Shown here: piece after piece, positions 17,452 to 25,323 of the stretch
Numbering within the stretch: the stretch's first letter is position 1
Layout of the letters: the number at the start of each line of letters is the position of its first letter
Assembly: GCF_022919135.1 (NCBI RefSeq)
Contig: NZ_CP095049.1
Span: forward strand, 1,550,001 to 1,614,000
From: Hymenobacter cellulosivorans
Lineage (GTDB): Bacteria; Bacteroidota; Bacteroidia; Cytophagales; Hymenobacteraceae
Reading direction: 5' to 3'
DNA length: 64,000 nt
The notes under the pieces: generated by a model
The model's database searches: none
What the model was told of the DNA's origin: nothing
Seen by the model: only the letters and a program-made list of their open reading frames with translations
Program-made: the position numbers and the translations under genes

Positions 17452-18261
17452 ATGGCAGCAAAAGGCGGTAGTTTCCTGTATGACGTGGTTATGCCCAAGG
17501 TGTACGGCATCGGGGCCGCAGTCGTAATCGTCGGGGCTTTGTTTAAAATTCAGCACTGGGATGGCGCTAGCGAAATGCTTATCGTTGGTCTCGGCACTGA
17601 AGCATTGATTTTCCTACTCAGCGCATTTCAACCTACTTCACACGAACCTGATTGGTCATTGGTTTACCCCGAGTTGAGCGAAGGATACGATCCTTCAACG
17701 GGTAACAAGAGCTTCGCGGCTACGGATAACAACAGCAAGGGCTTGACCAAGAAGCTGGACGACATGCTGAAGGACGCCAACGTAACGCCCGAAGCTATTT
17801 CTTCCCTGGGCGCTGGCCTGAATCGTCTGTCGACGACCACGCAGCAGCTTTCCTCGCTGGGCGATGCTACGAATGCTACTGAAGAGTACACGACCAAAGT
17901 TCGTTCGGCTGCTCAGTCGCTGGAGCGCATCAACGATGCTTACTCGAACACGGTAGAAGCCATCACCGCTATGTCGAGTGCTACGGCTGATGCTCGTGAG
18001 TACCACCTGCAGGTACAGAACGTAACCAAAAACCTGGGCGCTCTGAATGCAGTGTACGAAATGGAGCTGCAGGATGCCAATACGCACCTGAAATCCATGA
18101 ACAAATTCTATGGTACCCTGAGCCAGGCCATGGAAAACCTGACCGAAGCTGGCAAAGAAACCGACCAGTTCAAGCAGGAAGTAACTCAGTTGACCAGCAA
18201 CTTGGGTTCATTGAACCGGGTGTATGGCAACATGCTCAACGCTATGCGTGCTACCAGCTAA
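17452..18261 (+). CDS. gldL: T9SS motor protein GldL (PorL)
   Basis: Inner-membrane half of the proton-driven T9SS/gliding motor with GldM. The ATG at 17452 (MAAKGGSFLYD) is the family start. Two membrane helices are visible: VYGIGAAVVIVGALFKIQHW and MLIVGLGTEALIFLLSAF, the second with the conserved in-membrane Glu (GTEALIF) that is essential in other GldL proteins. The C-terminal cytoplasmic part is long, helical and Gln/Asn/Thr-rich (LSSLGDATNATEEYTTKVRS, repeated AQSLERINDAYSNTVEAI-type heptads), predicted coiled coil. 269 residues. It is 53 bases before gldM. Confidence 0.96.
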   Translation: MAAKGGSFLYDVVMPKVYGIGAAVVIVGALFKIQHWDGASEMLIVGLGTEALIFLLSAFQPTSHEPDWSLVYPELSEGYDPSTGNKSFAATDNNSKGLTKKLDDMLKDANVTPEAISSLGAGLNRLSTTTQQLSSLGDATNATEEYTTKVRSAAQSLERINDAYSNTVEAITAMSSATADAREYHLQVQNVTKNLGALNAVYEMELQDANTHLKSMNKFYGTLSQAMENLTEAGKETDQFKQEVTQLTSNLGSLNRVYGNMLNAMRATS

Positions 18262-18314
18262 TCATAGCGTAGCAATAGTTTCCGTCCAATACATATAGAC
18301 TAGGCACGACCACG

Positions 18315-19895
18315 ATGGCGGGAGGAAAAGAAACTCCAAGGCAGAAGATGATTGGCATGATGTACCTGGTACTGACTGCTCTTCTAGCCCTTCAAGTAAA
18401 CTCAGCAATACTGCTCAAATTCAAGTTCCTCGACGACAGCCTTTCTGCTATCAACAATAAGGTTTCGAAGTCGAACGATGGTACGGTAAAAGGCATCCAG
18501 GCGCAGGTTGAGAAAAACCGCAACCAAGCTGGAGACCTAGCTGTGCTGAAACAAAGCGAAGAAATTCGCAAGACGACCCAGGACATGATTGCCTACTTGG
18601 GCACTGTTCGCGAAAAGCTCCTGACTGCCACTGAAAACAAGGGCAAGAATGAGTTCAAGAATATGAGTGCCGAGGATAAAGTCGCTAGCACCATGCTGGG
18701 CGGCAAAAGAGACGGTCTGGCTTACGATATGAAGAACAAGCTCAACACTTATTCTTCGTACATCGGCAAATTCGTTCCTGGTATTGCTCCTCTGGCACTC
18801 GATGCCAAGGACGATCCGATGGTTACTGACAAAGAACAGCGTAACAAGAACTTCGCTGAACTGAACTTCGAAAACACTCCAGTAGTAGCTGCTCTGGCTA
18901 CTCTGGCCCAGAAAGAAGCTGAAGTTCTGAAGTACGAGTCGGATGCTCTGGCTGCACAGTCGGCTAAAGTTGGTGGCAATATCATCGTGTTCGACAAAGT
19001 AGGTGCTTTTGCCAGTGCTGAGTCGAATACAGTAGCTGCTGGTACTAAGTACAAAGCAGAGCTGTTCCTGACGGCTTCGGCTACCGGTCTGAAACCTTCG
19101 ATGACCCTGAACGGCAGCCCGCTGGCAGTTGGTCCCGATGGCAAAGGCAAAGTTGAATTCACGGCTCGTCCTGGCTCGTTTGATGCCGCTGGCAATGCCA
19201 AAGCCCAGTGGACTGGCACTATCCGCTTCAAGCAGAATGGCCGCGACACGACCTTTAAAGTGACGGTTCCTTACACGGTGACCAAGCCTGTAATGCAGAT
19301 TCAGTCCGCTTCGGTACAGGCTCTGTATTTCAAGTGCGGCAATAAGCTAAGTGTACAAGTACCCGCTCTGGGTGCCCAGTACAAGCCAGGCTTCTCGGCT
19401 TCCGGCGCTTCGGTTATCAGCGGTGCTAAAACGGGCGAAGTAACCTTGGTGCCTAACTCGCGCGAAGTAACTCTGAGCGTGAGCAGCGGCGGCAACGCCA
19501 TCGGCTCACAGACCTTCCAGGTTCGTCCGATTCCTAAGCCTGAGATTAAGTGCATCGTAGGTGGCCGTGAGGCTAACGAAAAGCAGGGGACACCCATCAC
19601 GGCGGTCCGTAACATGAGCCTGAAAGCTGTACCGGACGCTGGTTTCGCCACCTTCCTGCCTGATGATGCTCGTTACCGCGTAACTCGTTACGAAGTGACT
19701 CTGGTTCGTGGTAAGCGTCCCGCTATTCCGACCCGCACCATCAACGGCCCCGAGGCAAACTTGAACGACGTAGTAAACTCGGCCCGCGAAGGCGACCGTC
19801 TTTACATCGAAGTGAAAGAAGTTCGTCGTTTGAACTTCCAGGATCAGCAGGAAGAAGTAAACGTAGCGAAGCAGTTCAATATTCCGTTGCTGTAA
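18315..19895 (+). CDS. gldM: T9SS motor protein GldM (PorM)
   Basis: Transmembrane shaft of the T9SS/gliding motor: one N-terminal membrane helix in the inner membrane inside the GldL pentamer, and a large periplasmic stalk reaching the GldK-GldN ring. The N-terminus MAGGKETPRQKMIGMMYLVLTALLALQVNSAIL is diagnostic, with the charged residue before the helix. The stalk has a helical part (about residues 40-220) and Ig-like domains (from about 225, e.g. VFDKVGAFASAESNTVAAGTKYKAELFL), ending with the conserved C-terminal domain (YRVTRYEVTLVRGKRPA). 526 residues, normal. Third gene of gldKLMN, 47 bases before gldN. Confidence 0.96.
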   Translation: MAGGKETPRQKMIGMMYLVLTALLALQVNSAILLKFKFLDDSLSAINNKVSKSNDGTVKGIQAQVEKNRNQAGDLAVLKQSEEIRKTTQDMIAYLGTVREKLLTATENKGKNEFKNMSAEDKVASTMLGGKRDGLAYDMKNKLNTYSSYIGKFVPGIAPLALDAKDDPMVTDKEQRNKNFAELNFENTPVVAALATLAQKEAEVLKYESDALAAQSAKVGGNIIVFDKVGAFASAESNTVAAGTKYKAELFLTASATGLKPSMTLNGSPLAVGPDGKGKVEFTARPGSFDAAGNAKAQWTGTIRFKQNGRDTTFKVTVPYTVTKPVMQIQSASVQALYFKCGNKLSVQVPALGAQYKPGFSASGASVISGAKTGEVTLVPNSREVTLSVSSGGNAIGSQTFQVRPIPKPEIKCIVGGREANEKQGTPITAVRNMSLKAVPDAGFATFLPDDARYRVTRYEVTLVRGKRPAIPTRTINGPEANLNDVVNSAREGDRLYIEVKEVRRLNFQDQQEEVNVAKQFNIPLL

Positions 19896-19942
19896 GCGTT
19901 ATTCTTCTGAACTAACCGCAGCGCTTTTTTGATTACCACGGT

Positions 19943-20830
19943 ATGAACAAATTCCTCTCCTTCGCCGCTTTGGCGGCCAGCCTGACGCTGTCGGTCTCAG
20001 CATCGGCTCAGGAACAAGCTACGACCGCCAGCAGCAACGGCTCGTACCGCCCGATCCCAAATTCGGACATTATGTTCCGGAAAACGATCTGGCGTGCGGT
20101 TGACCTTCGCGAAAAGCAGAACAAGCCCATGTTCTCGGAAGGCAAAGAAATCAGCCGGGTAATTTTGGAAGCAGTGAAGCGTGGCGAACTCCAGGCCTAC
20201 CGCAATGACTCGCTGACGTCTACCTTTAATGCTTCGGAAGTATCAGGTCGGATGTCGTATGTAGAGGCTAGCGCCGGTCTAAGCGACGAAGAGAAAGCTG
20301 CTGGTTTTACCGACGAAACCTCTGATGATGGCTGGGGTGCCAAGCCTTCCAAAAAGGGCAAAGGCAAAACGGCTGCGAAGCCTAAAGCTCCCGCTGCTCC
20401 GCCAAGCTACGAGTACCGCTATAAGGACTTGTATCAGATGGAATTGAAAGAGGATATGATCTTTGACAAGAAACGGTCACGGATGTATCATGACATCAAA
20501 ACCGTCACGCTGCTGGTTCCTTCCACGCTGAGCTCGAACGTATCCGGTATTGAAACTCCAATTGGGACTTTTAAATACAGCGACTTGGTACGCGTATTCC
20601 GGGCTAATCCAGATAAGGCTATCTGGTTTAACTCGCAGAACGATGCCCAGCACAAGAACTTGGCTGATGCTTTCGAATTGTGGCTGTTCAACTCCTACAT
20701 CGTAAAGGTTTCGAACCCGAACGACTCACGTCTGGATGAAGTATATGGCGGGCCGCAGCAGGGTATCCTGGCTGCTCAGCAAGCCGCTTCCGACCTGATT
20801 GAGTACGAGTACAACCTGTGGAGCTTCTAA
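19943..20830 (+). CDS. gldN: T9SS ring protein GldN (PorN)
   Basis: Periplasmic partner of GldK in the T9SS ring. Signal peptide MNKFLSFAALAASLTLSVSASA-Q, then the family blocks YRPIPNSDIMFRKTIWRAVDLREKQNKPMFS, ISRVILEAVKRGELQAY, and in the second half YRYKDLYQMELKEDMIFDKKRSRMYHDIKTVTLLVP, YSDLVRVFRANPDKAIWFNSQNDAQHKNLADAFELWLFNSYIVKVSNP. A basic, low-complexity linker (PSKKGKGKTAAKPKAPAAPP) sits at about residues 133-153. 295 residues. Last gene of the run, ending in a bidirectional terminator. Confidence 0.95.
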   Translation: MNKFLSFAALAASLTLSVSASAQEQATTASSNGSYRPIPNSDIMFRKTIWRAVDLREKQNKPMFSEGKEISRVILEAVKRGELQAYRNDSLTSTFNASEVSGRMSYVEASAGLSDEEKAAGFTDETSDDGWGAKPSKKGKGKTAAKPKAPAAPPSYEYRYKDLYQMELKEDMIFDKKRSRMYHDIKTVTLLVPSTLSSNVSGIETPIGTFKYSDLVRVFRANPDKAIWFNSQNDAQHKNLADAFELWLFNSYIVKVSNPNDSRLDEVYGGPQQGILAAQQAASDLIEYEYNLWSF

Positions 20831-20847
20831 GTCAACCATAGGTCGAA

Positions 20848-20886
20848 TAAAAAAGCCCCTGCCTCACTGGCAGGGGCTTTTTTATT
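20848..20886. terminator. bidirectional terminator between gldN and uvrC
   Basis: Perfect arms AAAAAGCCCCTGCC and GGCAGGGGCTTTTTT around TCACT, with A and T tracts on both sides. It serves both convergent genes. Confidence 0.9.
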
Positions 20887-20902
20887 GTCCTTGGTTGGGT
20901 AT

Positions 20903-22729
20903 TTACTCGGCGGAGGAATTGGTTTCAGCAGCTTCCTGCTCACTAAAATAGTTGAGCAAAATACGAGCCTTCGCTTTACCTACTTCTTCAATCAGTTGTG
21001 CTTCGGTCAGCTCTTTGATCTTCTTTACCGACTTAAACTTGGTCAGCAGCTTCTCCGCAGTGACGGGCCCCAGACCCTTTACGTCCGTCAGCTCCGTTTT
21101 GAGCGTGGCGGCGTCGCGGCGGCTACGGTGGAAGGTGATGCCGAAGCGGTGCACTTCGTCGCGCATGCGTTGAAACAGGCGCAATGATTCGCTCTTTTTA
21201 TCGATATAGAGCGGTAGCGGGTCGTTGGGAACATAAATCTCCTCCAAGCGCTTGGCAATGCCGATGACGGGAATCTGACCCCAAAGGTTCAGGTCTTTTA
21301 GGGCTTTGACAGCCATGCTAAGCTGGCCTTTGCCACCATCGACGATGACTAGCTGGGGTAGGGAGGCACCTTCGTCCACCAAACGCCGATAGCGCCGCGT
21401 GACGACTTCGTACATCGAATCAAAGTCGTTGGGGCCCACCACCGTTTTGATGTGGTAGTGGCGGTAGTCTTTCTTACTAGGCTTAGCATTGCGGAAACAT
21501 ACCATGGCAGCCACCGGATTGTCGCCCTGGAAGTTGGAGTTGTCGAAGCATTCAATGTGCTTAGGCAGCTCAGTGAGGCGTAGATCCTTCTTGATGGTTT
21601 CCATGATGCGTACCTCGTTGAGATCTTTGGACCGGTCGTTCATACTTTCCTTCTCCTTACGCAGGTACATAACGTTCTTAATGGAAAGCTCCAGCAGCTT
21701 ACGCTTGTCGCCAATTTGAGGGACGGTGACCGTCGCATTGGCAATGGGCAGCTCGGGCAGAGCCACATTGACCAGGATTTCGCGCGACTGACTTTCGAAC
21801 TCCTCCCGCATCTGCATAATCATCGGGGCCAGGATTTCAGGATCGGTTTCGTCGAGCTTTTTCTGCACTTCCACTGATTGGGTCAGGATAATGGCCCCGT
21901 TCATCACCTTCAGGTAGTTGATAAAGGCGCTTTTCTCATTAGCAGCAATGCTGAAAACGTCGATATTGGACAGTGAAGCATTGACCACTGTTGACTTGGC
22001 CTGGAACTCGTCAAGTCGGTCGAGCTTCTGCTTAAAAGAATGGGCCAGTTCGAACTGCTGGTCCTGGGCGGCGGCCATCATCTTCTCCTTGAAGTAGGCC
22101 TTGGGTACGCTCAGGTTACCGCTCAAAATATTGCGTATCTGCTGGATGTTCTGGTTGTAGGATTCCTCATCCACTAGACCTTCACACGGACCTTTGCAGT
22201 TGCCCAAATGATATTCCAGGCACACTTTAAACTTGCCGGCCGCTACGTTTTCGGGCGAGAGGTTATAGGTGCAGGTACGGAGGGGGTAGAGGGCCCGGAT
22301 CAGCTCCAGCAGGATGTTCATCGCCGTCAGGTTGGCGTACGGACCATAGTAGCGCGAGCCGTCGTTGATTTTCTTGCGCGTGGGCAGCAGACGCGGAAAA
22401 CGCTCGTTGGTCAGGCAGAGGTAGGGATAGGTTTTACCATCCTTCAGCAGAATGTTGTATTTGGGCTGATTCTGCTTGATAAGGTTATTTTCCAGCAGAA
22501 ATGCGTCGGACTCACTATCCACGATAGTGAATTCGATACGCTTGATGTTGCGCACCAGCTGCTGGGTCTTCTTGTTGTGGTCCTGCTTATTGAAGTAGCT
22601 GCTGACCCGCTTGCGGATATCGATGGCCTTGCCGACGTAGATAATGCCTTCGTCGTCAAAGAATTTGTAGATGCCCGGCCGGTGGGGCAGGTGCCGGATT
22701 TGTTCTTGCAGATGGTCTTTGGCAGCCAT
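20903..22729 (-). CDS. uvrC: excinuclease ABC subunit C
   Basis: Makes both incisions of nucleotide excision repair with UvrA and UvrB. 608 residues. N-terminal GIY-YIG nuclease (RPGIYKFFDDEGIIYVGKAIDIRKRVSSYF, about 17-45), a Cys cluster region (CTYNLSPENVAAGKFKVCLEYHLGNCKGPC) resembling an Fe-S site, UVR helical hairpin (about 200-235), the RNase H-like C-terminal nuclease (HIECFDNSNFQGDNPVAAMVCF; LPQLVIVDGGKGQLSMAV; DEVHRFGITFHR), and a helix-hairpin-helix pair at the end (VKGLGPVTAEKLLTKFKSV). Convergent with gldN. No clear promoter found upstream. Confidence 0.97.
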   Translation of the reverse strand: MAAKDHLQEQIRHLPHRPGIYKFFDDEGIIYVGKAIDIRKRVSSYFNKQDHNKKTQQLVRNIKRIEFTIVDSESDAFLLENNLIKQNQPKYNILLKDGKTYPYLCLTNERFPRLLPTRKKINDGSRYYGPYANLTAMNILLELIRALYPLRTCTYNLSPENVAAGKFKVCLEYHLGNCKGPCEGLVDEESYNQNIQQIRNILSGNLSVPKAYFKEKMMAAAQDQQFELAHSFKQKLDRLDEFQAKSTVVNASLSNIDVFSIAANEKSAFINYLKVMNGAIILTQSVEVQKKLDETDPEILAPMIMQMREEFESQSREILVNVALPELPIANATVTVPQIGDKRKLLELSIKNVMYLRKEKESMNDRSKDLNEVRIMETIKKDLRLTELPKHIECFDNSNFQGDNPVAAMVCFRNAKPSKKDYRHYHIKTVVGPNDFDSMYEVVTRRYRRLVDEGASLPQLVIVDGGKGQLSMAVKALKDLNLWGQIPVIGIAKRLEEIYVPNDPLPLYIDKKSESLRLFQRMRDEVHRFGITFHRSRRDAATLKTELTDVKGLGPVTAEKLLTKFKSVKKIKELTEAQLIEEVGKAKARILLNYFSEQEAAETNSSAE

Positions 22730-22832
22730 AGGAAAATAGGACAGGAGCGGAGTACGGATTTAACTCCTAAAACAAAGCAGAGGTTGGGATAATTCGGTTG
22801 AGCAAGGATAGTGCATGCCGAGCGACAAAACG

Positions 22833-22865
22833 CAACGTGGCAGACGGAAACCGCCTGCCACGTTG
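22833..22865 (-). terminator. terminator of the penicillin-binding protein gene
   Basis: Minus strand: 15-base arms CAACGTGGCAGGCGG and CCGTCTGCCACGTTG with one mismatch and a 3-base loop, followed by CGTTTTG. Lies 33 bases after the stop of the gene at 22898-25228. Confidence 0.75.
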
Positions 22866-22897
22866 AATTCGAACTCTTGTAGGAGTTTCCGACGCGG

Positions 22898-25228
22898 TTA
22901 AATATCTTCCTCGTCGATATCCTGTAAGTCGGTTTGGTTAAGCTTCTGGTCGTAGGGAATCGTGTCACGCTGCCCGCCATAGTAGCGGCTGCAGTCGATT
23001 TCGATGGACAGCGGCTGCTCGGGCTTGGGGAAGGGGCTGGTGCTGACGCCGATGCTCTTATCGGCGTAGACCTTGCGCATAAACAGGCCGTAGATGGGCA
23101 AGGCGGCCCGGGCGCCCTGGCCGTAGGAGCCGTTGCGGAAGTGAATGCTCCGGTCTTCACCGCCGACCCACATGCCGCATACCAGATCCGGCGTGATGCC
23201 CATAAACCAGGCGTCGGAGTAGTTGCTGGTAGTACCGGTTTTGGCCCCGATTTCGTACGGAAACTTGAAGCCGGTTTTCAGGATAACCGAGGTACCGCCC
23301 TGCTCCGTAGTGGAGGCTTGCAGCATATAGGTCATCAGGTAAGCTGTTTCCTCGCTGAGAGCTTCGCGCGTTTGGGGCACGAATTCGCGGAGTACGTTGC
23401 CGTTCTTGTCCTCGATGCGCGTTACCATCATCGGAGCCGTCCAGACGCCCTTGTTCACAAAGGTGCTGTAGGCCCCGCTCAGTTCGTAGATGCTCACATC
23501 ACTGGAGCCGAAGCCCACGGCCGGCACGGCCTCGATGGGGGAGGTGATGCCAAGGCGCTTGGCATACGATACCACCGTTTCGGGTCCTAGTTTCTGCACC
23601 AGCCAGGCTGTAATGGAGTTCATAGAACGGGCTAGGGCTTGCCGCAGCGTAAAGGTGCGGCCCGAGAACCCGCCTTCGAAGTTTTTGGGCGTGTAGGGTG
23701 CTCGGCCGGCTACGGGCGGAAACGTGGTAGCAATATCGGGGCGCTGGTAGCAAGGCGAGTAGCCCTGGTCGATAGCAGCCGTGTACACAATCGGCTTGAA
23801 CGTGGAACCCGGCTGCCGCTTGCCCTGCTTCACGTGGTCATACTTGAAGTACTTGAAGTTGGTACCGCCTACCCAGGCCTTGATTTGCCCGTTGAGCGGG
23901 TTCATGGCCATAAAGCCGGCATGCAGGTAGCGTTTGTAGTAGGCTAGGGAGTCGAGGGGCGACATCATGACTTCCTTTTCACCCTTCCAGGAGAAGACCA
24001 TCATCTTGTACTTCTTCTTCAGATAGTAATTGATGGAGTCCTTGTTGCCCTCAAAACGGTTGTCGAGGGAGCGGTACCGCTCGGTGCGCCGGATAGCAGT
24101 TTGCAGAAAGTTAGGAATGATTTTGCCGTTTTCGTCGCGCCAGGGCAGCTGGCCTTTCCAGTGCGCGTCGAACATCTTCTGCTGTTGCTTCATGTGCTCG
24201 GCCACCGCTGATTCGGCGTATTTCTGCATCCGAGAATCAACGGTAGTATATATTTTCAGGCCGTCGGCATACAGGTCGTGGTCGGTTTCCTTGGCCCATT
24301 GCAGCAGCGCCTTGCTGACCTCGGCGCGGAAGTATGGCGCAATGCCTTTATTCGAGTTTTCGACGCTGTAGTGTAGCACAATGGGTTTGGCCACGGCAGC
24401 GGCATAGGCAGGCTCCTCAATGAAGGCGTATTTCTTCATCTGGCCCAATACCCAGTCGCGGCGGCGCTTGGAGCGTTCCGGGTTACGAACCGGGTTAAAC
24501 CAGGACGGGCCGTTGACCAATCCCACCAGCAGCGCTGATTCTTCTAGGTTGAGCTTGCGCGGCTGTTTGTTGAAGAACGTCTTGGCCGCTACGTTAATAC
24601 CGAAGGCATTGGACCCAAATTCGGCCGTATTGAGGTACATGCGCAGGATTTCGCGCTTGGTATAGTTACGCTCCAACTGCACGGCCACAATCCACTCCTT
24701 GGTCTTAATAATGAGCGTGCGCAGGCCCGGGACCTGGCTCAGGCGTCCGTCATTGAGGTCTTCACGGGTGCGGAACAGCATCTTGGCCAGCTGCTGCGTC
24801 AGGGTGCTGGAGCCGCGCCGTACGTTACCTTTCACCATGTAGTAGGGAATGGCTGCCAAGCCCTTGAAGTCGATACCGGAGTGGCCTTCGAAGCGCACGT
24901 CCTCGGTGGCAATCAGGCCATCTATCAGGGCCTGAGGCAGGTCTTCGTAATCGGCGGGTGTGCGGTTTTCCCGGAAATACTTGCCCATCAGTACCCCGTC
25001 GGCCGAATAGATTTCGGAAGCCAGTTCGCTCTTCGGGTTTTCCAGCGTCTTGAGGTTGGGCATGCGCCCAAACAGGTTCAGGAAGTTGACGCTAACAGCC
25101 AGAATATACAGAATCAGGCCCAAGACGCCGCCCCCGAATAAAAACCAGAGAGTGCGGGTAAGACCCGTAAAACGGCCTGGGCGTTGCGGTTTGCGGGTAT
25201 TCTTGGACTTGGTGGCGGGGTAAGCCAT
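22898..25228 (-). CDS. class A penicillin-binding protein (PBP1A-like)
   Basis: Bifunctional peptidoglycan glycosyltransferase/transpeptidase anchored in the inner membrane by TLWFLFGGGVLGLILYILAVSV (about residues 26-47). GT51 domain: ALIDGLIATEDVRFEGHSGID with the catalytic Glu, VRRGSSTLTQQLAKML, NYTKREILRMYLNTAEFG. Transpeptidase domain: QPGSTFKP (SxxK), SMNS (SxN) and GAKTGTTSNYSDAWFMG (KTG). 776 residues; ends with an acidic tail. It follows sprE on the same strand, with the heptamer inverted repeat 25233-25323 filling the gap, and ends in a terminator before uvrC. Confidence 0.96.
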   Translation of the reverse strand: MAYPATKSKNTRKPQRPGRFTGLTRTLWFLFGGGVLGLILYILAVSVNFLNLFGRMPNLKTLENPKSELASEIYSADGVLMGKYFRENRTPADYEDLPQALIDGLIATEDVRFEGHSGIDFKGLAAIPYYMVKGNVRRGSSTLTQQLAKMLFRTREDLNDGRLSQVPGLRTLIIKTKEWIVAVQLERNYTKREILRMYLNTAEFGSNAFGINVAAKTFFNKQPRKLNLEESALLVGLVNGPSWFNPVRNPERSKRRRDWVLGQMKKYAFIEEPAYAAAVAKPIVLHYSVENSNKGIAPYFRAEVSKALLQWAKETDHDLYADGLKIYTTVDSRMQKYAESAVAEHMKQQQKMFDAHWKGQLPWRDENGKIIPNFLQTAIRRTERYRSLDNRFEGNKDSINYYLKKKYKMMVFSWKGEKEVMMSPLDSLAYYKRYLHAGFMAMNPLNGQIKAWVGGTNFKYFKYDHVKQGKRQPGSTFKPIVYTAAIDQGYSPCYQRPDIATTFPPVAGRAPYTPKNFEGGFSGRTFTLRQALARSMNSITAWLVQKLGPETVVSYAKRLGITSPIEAVPAVGFGSSDVSIYELSGAYSTFVNKGVWTAPMMVTRIEDKNGNVLREFVPQTREALSEETAYLMTYMLQASTTEQGGTSVILKTGFKFPYEIGAKTGTTSNYSDAWFMGITPDLVCGMWVGGEDRSIHFRNGSYGQGARAALPIYGLFMRKVYADKSIGVSTSPFPKPEQPLSIEIDCSRYYGGQRDTIPYDQKLNQTDLQDIDEEDI

Positions 25229-25232
25229 TTAT

Positions 25233-25323
25233 TGAATGTTGAATTTTGAGTGCTGAATTCTGAACTGAGCTCGTCCGACGCCGCCGAACAAGTCTTTACT
25301 CAGAATTCAGTACTCAGAATTAT
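25233..25323. repeat. inverted repeat built of TGARTNN heptamers
   Basis: Left arm 25233-25267 is five heptamers in a row: TGAATGT, TGAATTT, TGAGTGC, TGAATTC, TGAACTG. Right arm 25296-25323, read on the minus strand, is ATAATTC, TGAGTAC, TGAATTC, TGAGTAA. The right arm overlaps the sprE stop codon and the left arm ends four bases before the PBP start, so the element fills the whole gap. Confidence 0.8.
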
